A stretch of 64,000 nucleotides of DNA, taken from the NCBI GenBank assembly GCA_965229445.1, contig OZ245876.1:1984001-2048000 (forward strand), written 5' to 3'. The notes under the pieces were generated by a model. It ran no database searches. It saw only the letters and a program-made list of their open reading frames with translations, and was not told the origin of the DNA. The position numbers were made by a program, and so were the translations under genes. Positions 9,301 through 17,066 of this stretch are shown piece after piece. Position 1 is the stretch's first letter; each line of letters starts with the position of its first letter. Origin of the DNA: Owenweeksia sp965229445. Lineage in GTDB: Bacteria > Bacteroidota > Bacteroidia > Flavobacteriales > Schleiferiaceae.

Positions 9301-11867
9301 TCCTTTCCGCTTTCGTAATAATAAGACTTGGAATCTTCCACTTTCATACCCAGGTAGCGCGGATAGGTGGCAATTTTTGAATCGAAATACTGGGTGCTAA
9401 AATCACCTCCGCCTTCAAAAGCCTTTACCACAAATCTGCCGTAAAGCATACCTGGCACTCTTCCGTAATGGCCAACTTCCAGGTCTATTTCTGCGGTACC
9501 ATCTTCACCAACTGCCCCATCAAAAACCTGACTTTCAGTGCGATCAAAGCGGTAAACGGGATCAGAAAAAACAAAAGCTTTTTGCTCCGGAAAAGGATTG
9601 TAATGACTACTGGCGGTGGCCATGATCTGCACATTTGAGTTTCTCGCCGGAACTCCGGTAAGCCACTTTACGGACAGGTCTGCCCGGGCAGTGCCCTCCT
9701 GGCTTTTTAACACATTCTCACCCAAATTCAGATCAATCACCAAACGGTTGGGTTTAACGGTCTCTACCATGAGTTGCTTTACAAAGCGATGCTCTCCAAT
9801 TCTAATGCGGGCGGAATAATTACCCGTGGGTGCACTAGGCGCTGTGTAAGTAGCAAAATCGTAAATCCTTCCCTCAACCTTGTTTCTGACCATGCGATCG
9901 ACCATCATGCCCCTGGGGTCCATTAATTCAAATTGTATGGGATGTCCCAAAGGCAGACTCTCAAACTGATCCTCCAAAATAAAGTTCAGGTGGATACTAT
10001 CCCCTGGTCGCCACACCCCACGCTCCGTGTACATCATGCCCTTCACACCATCCTTGACCGCATTTCCACTTACCGGGAAGTTGCTTACTGACAAAGAGTT
10101 ACCCTGTTGAAGCTTGAGGTAGGTTTGGTGCTTTCCGTTTTCAGCCACCACAAAATAGGGCTTGTCCTTATTGTCAAACTCTGCCCAACCGTTTTGATCG
10201 GTACGCAGCGAAGCAATTTCACGGCCCTGATAATTGTACAGCTTTAAATTGGTGCGAGCCGCCGGTTTAGCCGTAACTAGATCAGTTACGGTAATGTCTA
10301 ATTTTTGCGATGAAGACTGCTTTACAATTATGCCCAGGTTACTGACCATCAGGTTGCGCACGGCAAAATTCTGATTGTTGTAATACGAAATATGGCAGGG
10401 ATCATCGCGATAGCGCCAACTGTATCCAGGCGGATAGTTGAAGTAATAATCGGAATGATTGTAGGCGCCTCCTGAATGATGGTAGTCATCATAATACCAG
10501 TAATAGTTATCATCGGCGAGATCCCTGGGGTCGGCTTCTTCACAGGTATAAAGGCTTTGATCCATATTGAAACTAAAGTACACCCTGTAAATAGCACCCG
10601 GTTCAGGTTTCATCAATTCTGAAAGATCGAGAGCATAATTGTTCCAATGCTTTAGATTTCCCGAACTAATAAGATCAATGCTCTTGCGGGCTACAACCTC
10701 TCCTACCCGGTATAATTCATTGTTGCCATCGTAATGATTATTCTGCAAAAACTGAATGATATTTCCCTCTGGCACTTTCACCACCTTAACATCTACGGCC
10801 TTTAATCCTATAGCCTTGAAGGGTAAAATCAAATCGTCGCTTACCGGAAGGATATTGCCCTTGCCAATAACTTCTATTCGCGGCTTCTCATTTTTAAACT
10901 CCACCGAAATTTCCATAGGATTCATGAGCAGATGGCTCTTGATATTTTCAATGCCTTCAAAAAGATTTAGCTTTAAAGTTCCCGATACTTCTTTACCGGG
11001 AAATACCGTGATGCTACTTCCTTCTACTTCAAATCGCAACTCTTTTGCCCCCTCCAGAGTAATAAGGCCGCTTAAGCTTTGTGAAGAATTTATAGGGTCT
11101 GAAAAGTGGAGGTTAATTGCTGGGGTTTGCCCCGATTGTATGCTGTAATTCAAATACTTAAAGTTCCCCATTGCCGGCAACTCCATTTCTTTGGCCATCA
11201 TTTTTGAGGCACCCGCCTGGTTGGTATTAGGCAGGATTTTAATGACTTGTTTTTGATTGGTGCGTTGGATGCTATCTATGGTGAACTGATATACCCCTTT
11301 AAGCGTACTGCCCAGGAATTGTAGCGTTCTTGACTGGCCTGCCACTTCGATGTTCAGAAGCTTGTCCAGCTCTTCAGGATTGGCATGATCTGCGGAGAGA
11401 ATATGACCCTGAAGACTGTACCACCCCATGCCTTGTTCATCCATGGGTACAATCTTTACATCCCCCAACTCATAATCAGGACGCAGTACCTGAAAACCAA
11501 ATTCAAATGTGGATAAGCTATCTGGCAGGTCCATGATTTCACCAAGGGCTAAGCTGGCGTTGTAAACACGGCCAGGTTCAAGATCATTTTCAGGAGTAAA
11601 CACCAGGGTAAACTTGTCTGGGAAATGCAGGCTTCCTTTGAGCTTTGGATTAAACTCTAAGAGTCCATCAGTAGAACCGTTCAAGGCGGCGCTGTCCAAC
11701 GCGCTTACAAAATGTACTTTAACTTCCGATTTTCGGGAAATAACCCCGCTCGTAAATGCCTGTATATAAGTTGAGAAATTCCGGTTAAATGCTGGTACCT
11801 GGGTTGGCTGATGGTCGCAACTGATTAGGATTAGGAGTCCTAACAGTGCGTGAATGCGAAATTTCAT
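6333..11867 (-). CDS. Bacterial alpha-2-macroglobulin lipoprotein
   Basis: A 1844-residue protein of the YfhM/MagD type. The N-terminus MKFRIHALLGLLILIS-C17 is a lipoprotein signal with the cysteine in the lipobox position. Macroglobulin beta-sandwich domains (for example GVWRPGDSIHLNFIL at about residue 622) lead to the thioester motif G1387-C-T-E-Q1391 in the complement-like alpha/alpha barrel domain. The C-terminal receptor-like domain follows. The intact C-x-E-Q means it can form the protease-trapping thioester. The family inhibits invading proteases in the periplasm, and its partner PBP1C lies immediately downstream, overlapping. No strong promoter was seen; a weak TATCTTCG lies about 20 bp before the start. 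Confidence 0.95.
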   Translation of the reverse strand: MKFRIHALLGLLILISCDHQPTQVPAFNRNFSTYIQAFTSGVISRKSEVKVHFVSALDSAALNGSTDGLLEFNPKLKGSLHFPDKFTLVFTPENDLEPGRVYNASLALGEIMDLPDSLSTFEFGFQVLRPDYELGDVKIVPMDEQGMGWYSLQGHILSADHANPEELDKLLNIEVAGQSRTLQFLGSTLKGVYQFTIDSIQRTNQKQVIKILPNTNQAGASKMMAKEMELPAMGNFKYLNYSIQSGQTPAINLHFSDPINSSQSLSGLITLEGAKELRFEVEGSSITVFPGKEVSGTLKLNLFEGIENIKSHLLMNPMEISVEFKNEKPRIEVIGKGNILPVSDDLILPFKAIGLKAVDVKVVKVPEGNIIQFLQNNHYDGNNELYRVGEVVARKSIDLISSGNLKHWNNYALDLSELMKPEPGAIYRVYFSFNMDQSLYTCEEADPRDLADDNYYWYYDDYHHSGGAYNHSDYYFNYPPGYSWRYRDDPCHISYYNNQNFAVRNLMVSNLGIIVKQSSSQKLDITVTDLVTAKPAARTNLKLYNYQGREIASLRTDQNGWAEFDNKDKPYFVVAENGKHQTYLKLQQGNSLSVSNFPVSGNAVKDGVKGMMYTERGVWRPGDSIHLNFILEDQFESLPLGHPIQFELMDPRGMMVDRMVRNKVEGRIYDFATYTAPSAPTGNYSARIRIGEHRFVKQLMVETVKPNRLVIDLNLGENVLKSQEGTARADLSVKWLTGVPARNSNVQIMATASSHYNPFPEQKAFVFSDPVYRFDRTESQVFDGAVGEDGTAEIDLEVGHYGRVPGMLYGRFVVKAFEGGGDFSTQYFDSKIATYPRYLGMKVEDSKSYYYESGKEYNVDIKSLDPEGELTKAENLEVRIYTIGNYWWYSNRHGLSNFVNNEAKYLVESKVISANDGNTKFKLSIPSKRWGRFLVRICDPEGGHCTGKLLYFDWPEDMRRNRPVEQGSNILSFRSGKEKYEIGEEITASIPADEASRVMVTIENGSGIIEKHWLEPRDGKVEFSTTAKEGMAPNVYIAAHLLQPHAQTENDRPIRLYGIVPVEIYDPNTQLEPKIEVDEVWRPETTVDVKVSEENGRAMQYTLAVVDDGLLNLTNFKTPDPWKHFYAKEALGVATWDMFDAVLGVFGGTLEQIFAIGGDSELMKAEKSNQNRFKPMVRHLGPFQLEAGQTVTHKVKIPNYVGSVRVMLVAADDQRAYGRAEENVIVRKPLMVLTSLPRVLSPGDHLSLPVTVFAMEDQIRQVNLKLSTEGLANIRGDHQKTLQFDEVGEQVIDFKLSVPEEAGNAVVRIDASAGDEKAYDLTELKVRIPSAEETESFTFSLEPGEDTSMTYEPMGVEGGNSHVVVAATMPALDLEKRLKYLTGYPHGCTEQIVSRAFPMLYLEDLMELDQEMKLIRNENIRMAVQGVYERQRSDGSVLYWPGYTSSAPHTYVTTYAGHFLWEAKGKGYQVPTGVLQRWENFQKTYARNWRALYNSSGRMYNHLDQAYRLYTLALIGQPEIGAMNRFKNLLTDQETSLWYLAAAYQLAGKEKVAADLASEANASREQASGYYYYYYCRSNLRNEAVRLMVMHEQGQKAQALKVARKMALDINSSRWYSTHGLAYALKALLATYADNARGGTMTWSFDTEGEQYQKTNSFTYDRYRVQRSPDGSYTYRVKNTGDITTNYTVSRTGIPIRFDVPASSSKLSISLTYVDLNGTEIDVSRLQQGTQFEAIVRVSRQGVADGYQEMALTQIIPSGWEVVNTRLTGTYDSESEGYYKYRDIRDDRVYTYFTLKHRGYQKYRIRLNATYAGKFYMPPVKAEDMYDHEIQANTAGRWVEVIRK

Positions 11868-12160
11868 AGTGCTTTAAAATGTAAAGTGAATCGAAGATAA
11901 TTGAAAGGAAGGCATGCCGTGAAGTGAGCCATTAAAACTAATGGCAAATCCCTGAAATTGTTCCCTGAAAAGATAACGGAGATTTGGTGTTATAAATTAT
12001 TCAGGCTCAGCAATTAATGATGGGGTCTCGACTTTACTTCAGCTTTCCTTCAACTTCCCTGTTACTCGCCATCGCTAAAAGGGCAGAGACGGGTGTGGCG
12101 CACTCGCCAGAGGCGAATAAGAGACCTAAAATAGGTGGATGCTTCAGTTGGGCTAAGACA

Positions 12161-12290
12161 GGAAATGTCCATTTCGACTACGCTCAATGTGACATTTCCT
12201 TCTCTAGAACGAGCTAAACTTATTAAGTAGAATACGGCAGGCCTGTCACCCGTCATCCCGTTTCACGGGGCAAGTCCAGTTATTCATCAC
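12161..12290. repeat. Partial copy of the 385-bp repeat with its hairpin segment inverted
   Basis: From 12200 the sequence ttctctagaacgagctaaac and onwards matches the downstream flank of the elements at 3057 and 3445 in the same orientation. The 39-bp inverted-repeat element itself (12161-12199) is the exact reverse complement of those copies. The arms are GGAAATGTC and GACATTTCC with a 21-bp spacer. Further along are the hairpin CCCGT-TTC-ACGGG (12257-12269) and a second family hairpin at 12325-12339. The gap 11868-12502 holds no gene I can support. Confidence 0.8.
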
Positions 12291-12502
12291 ATTGCCATAT
12301 TAATCACATTGACTACATCCGACATCACGTAAAACGTGACAAGCCCGTCACCTGTCATCACCTACAACCTAACATGCCTTTCACGCATAGTTTTTAGTGC
12401 CTGGTTAGCCTCTTCTGATCCATTAACGGCAAATTAACATTTCAGTCAGGCAACCAAGGGAACATCGGAACTTGTCATGATACTGAAAACTAAAACAAGA
12501 AA

Positions 12503-12769
12503 ATGATGAAGTCTTTATTAATTATGGCCGTAGCAGTTAGTACTTCTATAAGTGTTTATGCCTCTGGTCCCGACAGCAGTAAGGTAAAGCTATCTACCAC
12601 TAAAATGGTATTAATCCAGGAACCAGAAGAATGGGGTAATCCCAAATCTGTCTCGCTGGAGGACGAGAAAGCCATTGAAGTATTTAAACAGAGATTAGCG
12701 AGGATCTGGAAGAAGCATAGTAGTCAGTGGTTGAAGGAAAAGGAAGAAGAAGAAGGAAGCTTTAACTAG
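12503..12769 (+). CDS. Small secreted protein of unknown function
   Basis: An 88-residue protein with a clear signal peptide (MMKSLLIMAVAVSTSISVYA, cleavage probably after SVYA) and a charged mature part of about 68 residues. The end is strongly basic then acidic (RIWKKHSSQWLKEKEEEEG), consistent with one long helix. I do not recognise a family. The gene stands alone between two repeat islands. A credible ATG and signal peptide, rather than homology, are the reasons to call it. A 12-bp-stem hairpin follows at 12811. Confidence 0.6.
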   Translation: MMKSLLIMAVAVSTSISVYASGPDSSKVKLSTTKMVLIQEPEEWGNPKSVSLEDEKAIEVFKQRLARIWKKHSSQWLKEKEEEEGSFN

Positions 12770-12810
12770 TATTTGCCTTGCATCGCAGGTAGAAAACAGG
12801 AGGAGGATCT

Positions 12811-12846
12811 CTGAAGTTTAGCGCGATAAGGTATGCTAAGCTTCAG
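12811..12846. terminator. Hairpin downstream of the small secreted gene
   Basis: CTGAAGTTTAGC and GCTAAGCTTCAG form a 12-bp stem with one G-T pair and a 12-nt loop, 40 bp after the stop at 12769. No T-run follows, so it is either a terminator without a tract or a structural repeat. Confidence 0.4.
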
Positions 12847-13044
12847 AATCCGAAATGTCTGTGTCTGCCTTCATGAGTCTTCTGGATTTGCTAACCCGAG
12901 GTGTGATGGGATTGCATCTGGAGAATGGATATCATAGCTCGTAAACTTTTCTGCTCCCTGGCATCCGTAGGCCAGCCCTGGCTACAGAGGCATTGTTGCG
13001 ATGCAATACTTTCAGCAAATTAAAACTTACAAACAGCCTGGCGG

Positions 13045-13432
13045 ACACTTCCTCCTGCGGAGGACCGGCAGCCTGAAGGAAGCTCCCTCCCAAGCCTGTG
13101 CATTGATTTGGGCACTTAGCTCTAATTTATCACTCATCATTAATCGCTAATCATTTTCCATCCATTATTCCTTATTCCTTGTTCCCTGGCTTCGATACAT
13201 CCGCCTGAGGCGGACACTCAGCCTGACGGAACCTGTCTCATACTGATTTAATTGCTTTTCCTTGGCTTCGATACGTCAACCTGTGACGGACACTCCCTCC
13301 TGCGGAGGACAGGCAGCCTGACGAAAGCTCCCTCCCAAGCCTGTGCATTGATTTGGGCACTTAGCTCTAATTTATCACTCATCATTAATCGCTAATCATT
13401 TTCCATCCATTATTCCTTATTCCTTGTTCCCT
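13045..13432. repeat. REP-like palindrome cluster with an exact 107-bp duplication
   Basis: 13081-13187 and 13326-13432 are identical over 107 bp, starting agctccctcccaagcctgtg and ending in attccttgttccct. Between and before them are palindromes of the ggcttcgata...cagcctgac family (about 13188-13227 and 13263-13325) with differing arms (ccgcctgaggcgg, cgtcaacctgtgacg, ctcctgcggag). The right half of each unit shows 7-bp periodicity (13127-13187). No gene was seen in 12770-13542. Confidence 0.85.
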
Positions 13433-13542
13433 CAATGCTTCAAGTTCTTAACTGAATTATTCTCCGTTATCAGCAGTTCGCTCCAGAACAATGTTCCCTC
13501 CCATTCGTTATCCTTACATTAGATTTTCAATTACTAACCTAC

Positions 13543-14664
13543 ATGGCTGGACTGAGATTCAGTGAGTTTACCGGAAAAGGCAAAAGCACTTTTGAAAAAC
13601 TCCTGGACATATTCAAAGAGTTGTTGCTGCATACCTCAGGGGATGTGGATGAAGCGCTGGATTGGCTGAAAGAATTAGATGCGGAATACGGTCTTACCAC
13701 AAAGGACTATACCATGGAAGACTTCATAGAAGATTTGTTGCGCCAGGGCTATATCCGCGAAGAAATAGATCCGCCCGGTGACGAGGGTGACGGTCCGGGA
13801 TCCGGTGGAAGGAGCATGACGGCGAAAACCGAAAAACTAATCAGAAGTAGAGCATTAGAACAGATTTTTGGAAAGCTGAAAAAATCTAACACTGGAAATC
13901 ATCAGACCAAATATAGCGGACAAGGAGATGAAGAATCTGCTGAACTAAGGGATTATCGTTTTGGCGATAGCCTGGATCAAATTGCGATGAACGAGAGTAT
14001 TAAGAATGCATTGATCAACCAGGGAATTGACCAGTTTGGCATGACCCACGATGACCTGGTGGTAAAGGAAAGTTATCACAAAGCTCAAATGAGCACGGTG
14101 CTGATGATTGATATCAGTCATTCGATGATTCTTTATGGAGAAGACCGGATAACGCCAGCTAAAAAGGTGGCCTTGGCACTGGCCGAGTTAATAAGAACTC
14201 GCTACCCAAAAGATACCCTGGATATAATAGTTTTTGGCAATGACGCCTGGCAAATTAAACTTTCAGAATTGCCGTATCTCAAAGTTGGCCCCTATCATAC
14301 CAATACCGTAGCCGGTTTGGAATTAGCGATGGATCTGCTGCGCAAGAAGAAAAACTCCAATAAACAGATTTTTATGATCACGGATGGCAAGCCTAGTTGT
14401 CTGAATGAACCTGATGGTACCTACTATAAAAATAGCTTCGGCCTGGATGATTATATCGTAAACAAATGTCTAAACAAGGCTTCGGCTTGCCGACGCATGA
14501 ATATTCCCATCACCACCTTTATGATCGCCCAGGATCCCTATTTGCAAAAGTTTGTTCAGAATTTTACTGCAGCCAATAAAGGCAAGGCCTTTTACACGGG
14601 ATTGAAAGGTTTAGGAGAATTCATCTTCCAGGATTACGAAAACAATCGTCGGCGCAAACTGTAA
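13543..14664 (+). CDS. VWA-domain protein, partner of MoxR-like ATPase
   Basis: A 373-residue cytosolic protein. Residues 1-75 are helical, a glycine-rich linker lies at 78-90, and the von Willebrand A domain begins at about 184. The metal-ion site is D190-I-S-H-S-M (DxSxS form), followed by ITDGKPS at about 285. Proteins with this layout work with an AAA+ ATPase of the MoxR/magnesium-chelatase type in assembling or activating other proteins; the ATPase gene starts 39 bp downstream. Start ATG 13543 is preceded by an AT-rich region without a clear promoter box. The target of the pair is not shown by the neighbours, since repeat islands lie on both sides. Confidence 0.88.
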   Translation: MAGLRFSEFTGKGKSTFEKLLDIFKELLLHTSGDVDEALDWLKELDAEYGLTTKDYTMEDFIEDLLRQGYIREEIDPPGDEGDGPGSGGRSMTAKTEKLIRSRALEQIFGKLKKSNTGNHQTKYSGQGDEESAELRDYRFGDSLDQIAMNESIKNALINQGIDQFGMTHDDLVVKESYHKAQMSTVLMIDISHSMILYGEDRITPAKKVALALAELIRTRYPKDTLDIIVFGNDAWQIKLSELPYLKVGPYHTNTVAGLELAMDLLRKKKNSNKQIFMITDGKPSCLNEPDGTYYKNSFGLDDYIVNKCLNKASACRRMNIPITTFMIAQDPYLQKFVQNFTAANKGKAFYTGLKGLGEFIFQDYENNRRRKL

Positions 14665-14703
14665 ACACTAAGCATAAAATTAAGGTCAAACACCATAGCA
14701 ACA

Positions 14704-16182
14704 ATGAGTAAACCTCCCATATCCACTTTAGGAGAATTAAAGAAATCAGGTTACCAATCACGCAGCATAAAGCAGGAGTTGAGGCAAAACCTACTGACCA
14801 CCCTCAGGGAGGGCAAAAGCGTTTTCTCAGAAATCCACGGTTTTGAATCGAGTGTGATTCCCGATTTAGAGCGTGCTATTCTCTCCGGACACAACATTAA
14901 TTTTCTGGGGCTGAGAGGTCAGGCCAAAACGAAGCTTGCTCGTTTAATGACCCGATTACTAGATGAGTACGTACCTGCCATTGCTGGCTCGGAATTGGCC
15001 GATGACCCGATGGCACCGACCTCCACCCTGGCCAGGAATATCATCGCAGAACAAGGCGACGATACCCCTATTTACTGGATTCATCGCGATGAGCGCTACT
15101 TTGAAAAATTAGCCACACCAGATGTTACGGTAGCAGATTTAATTGGTGATGTGGATCCAATCAAGGCGGCTAACCTCAAATTGTCTTATGCCGATGAAAG
15201 AGTGATTCATTATGGTATGGTTCCCAGAGCCAATCGCAGTATTTTTGTGATTAATGAATTGCCAGATTTACAGGCGAGAATACAGGTTGCTCTTTTTAAT
15301 ATTTTACAAGAAGGTGACATCCAGATAAGAGGTTTTAAGCTCAGATTGAATTTGGATATCCAATTTGTGTTCACGGCGAATCCAGAAGACTATACCAACC
15401 GCGGTAGCATCGTAACTCCCTTGAAAGATCGTATTGGTTCCCAGATAATTACGCATTATCCCGAAAGCATTAATGTGGGACGGAAAATCACAGAACAGGA
15501 AGCCCGCATTCCAGAGGAGCAAAAATCGGGAATTGAGATGCCCGACATTGCTAAAGACCTCCTGGAGCAAGTAGCGTTTGAAGCCAGAAACAATGAATTT
15601 ATCGACCGTAAAAGTGGTGTTTCAGCCCGATTAACCATATCGGCGATGGAGAATCTATACAGCGCGGCGGAAAGAAGAAATCTCATTAACGGCAGCGACC
15701 ATACCTCCATCCGTTTGCTCGATTTTCTGGGCATTGTACCTTCTGTAACTGGAAAAGTAGAACTGGTATACGAAGGTGAGCAAGAAGGGAGTTTAGAAGT
15801 TGCAGAACACCTAATTGCCAGCGCGGTTAAAACATTGATCGGGCATTACTTACCTGAAATGGGTCGCTTAAAATCCGGTGATAAGGAGAATGCCTACCAC
15901 GAACTGATTGAATGGTTCGGCAGAGGTCAAAGTGTGGAGTTTTTGTCGGATTTCACGGAGTCGGAATACCAGAAAACTTTAGACAGCATTCCTCCCCTAA
16001 AAAGAATTATCGATGCGCATGCTGCTGATTTGGAGCAGAGTTCCCGGTATTTTTTAATGGAAATGGTATTATGGTCGCTGGCAGAGCATTCTAAGCTAAA
16101 CAAAGAACGCATTGTGGATGGTTTTAACTTCTCAGATTTATTCAGCACCTACCTCAAAGGCGGGGAGATTGATTTGAATTGA
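14704..16182 (+). CDS. MoxR / Mg-chelatase-type AAA+ ATPase
   Basis: A 492-residue AAA+ protein. The Walker A motif is G69-L-R-G-Q-A-K-T76. The Walker B strand is FVINELPDL (181-189), where asparagine 184 replaces the usual aspartate before E185. Sensor-1-like FTANPEDYTNRGSIVTPLKDRIGSQ follows at about 221-245, close to magnesium-chelatase subunit I. The C-terminal ~180 residues are helical and not recognised. The position 39 bp after the VWA gene gives the standard ATPase/VWA pair. The Walker B change could lower ATP hydrolysis or be normal in this subfamily; an alignment would tell. Confidence 0.88.
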   Translation: MSKPPISTLGELKKSGYQSRSIKQELRQNLLTTLREGKSVFSEIHGFESSVIPDLERAILSGHNINFLGLRGQAKTKLARLMTRLLDEYVPAIAGSELADDPMAPTSTLARNIIAEQGDDTPIYWIHRDERYFEKLATPDVTVADLIGDVDPIKAANLKLSYADERVIHYGMVPRANRSIFVINELPDLQARIQVALFNILQEGDIQIRGFKLRLNLDIQFVFTANPEDYTNRGSIVTPLKDRIGSQIITHYPESINVGRKITEQEARIPEEQKSGIEMPDIAKDLLEQVAFEARNNEFIDRKSGVSARLTISAMENLYSAAERRNLINGSDHTSIRLLDFLGIVPSVTGKVELVYEGEQEGSLEVAEHLIASAVKTLIGHYLPEMGRLKSGDKENAYHELIEWFGRGQSVEFLSDFTESEYQKTLDSIPPLKRIIDAHAADLEQSSRYFLMEMVLWSLAEHSKLNKERIVDGFNFSDLFSTYLKGGEIDLN

Positions 16183-16445
16183 GGAATGCATAGTGAAAAT
16201 TTAACCCTTCGAATTGAGAACGGAATGCATGCTTAAGATCTTGCCTCAACTTAGGGATGGTGATGATTGAAAAGTTGGATTTTGGTGTCCTGCTCCAATT
16301 TAGCATAGCAGTAAGATGCATCAATTTTCAGCAGCCAATCAGAGACTTTAATTGATTGCAATCCTACCTGTACTTAGAAAGTCATAAAGCATAACCACAA
16401 ATTATTGCTTTGACTATATATTATTAACTCCTACCTTAATTATGA

Positions 16446-16464
16446 GGTCTGCGGGAGCAGACCC
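16446..16464. repeat. Hairpin of the 'ggggtctgctcccgcagacc' family
   Basis: GGTCTGC-GGGAG-CAGACC with flanking CCCCGGGG is the reverse complement of the second hairpin at 42838-42859. It stands alone here without the AACCTCAAAGG part. The rest of 16183-16660 shows no gene. Confidence 0.6.
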
Positions 16465-16664
16465 CGGGGAGGAGCCTTCATCAACCCTAAATGGAATGAA
16501 TATTAAAGAAATTTATACTGGTAAATTCCAATGCGATTGATCAGTATTGCCAAAATCACGCCCATGTTCGATCGTCCGTCATAACATAGAAGGTGGCAGG
16601 CTTTTCACTTATAGTACTCCTCGTGCTTAACTCTTAGATCCTACTTCCTCAACTATTCCCTTTT

Positions 16665-17055
16665 CCTTGGCTTCGATACGTCCGCCTGACGAAAGCTCCC
16701 TTCCAAGCCTGTGCATAGATTTGGGCACTTAGCTCTTATTTATCACTCATCATTAATCACTAATCATTTTCCATCCACTATTCCTTATTCCTTGGCTTCG
16801 ATACGTCCGCCTGAGGCGGACACTCAGCCTGACATTGGGTCTTTCTATAGCTTTGCTATTACCCCCGCAACTATTCCTTATTCCTTGTTCCCTAGCTTCG
16901 ATACGTCCGCCTAAGGCGGACACTCCCTCCTGCGGAGGACAGGCAGCCTGACGGAAGCTCCCTTCCAAGCCTGTGCATTGATTTGGGCACTTAGCTCTTA
17001 TTTATCACTCATCATTAATCACTAATCAATTTCCATCCACTCATCCTTATTCCCT
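16665..17055. repeat. REP-like palindrome and heptamer-tail cluster
   Basis: Three palindromes of the ggcttcgatacgtccgcctg family (about 16671, 16796 and 16892) alternate with two near-copies of the 107-bp unit seen at 13081 (16694-16793 and 16956-17050). The last copy ends within 12 bp of the stop codon of the LysM gene, so it forms that gene's 3' end. No coding frame is conserved between copies. Confidence 0.8.
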
Positions 17056-17066
17056 GTTCCCTATTC

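Noticed and set aside
7011..11536. ORFs opposite or out of frame with the alpha-2-macroglobulin gene
   Set aside because: No signal, domain or start evidence; the long minus-strand frame explains the region.
12017..12256. Overlapping ORFs on both strands at 12017-12256
   Set aside because: They translate the inverted 39-bp element and its flanks, which are repeats.
16711..16968. ORFs in the repeat island before the LysM gene
   Set aside because: They consist of repeat palindromes and periodic tails and are not kept between copies.
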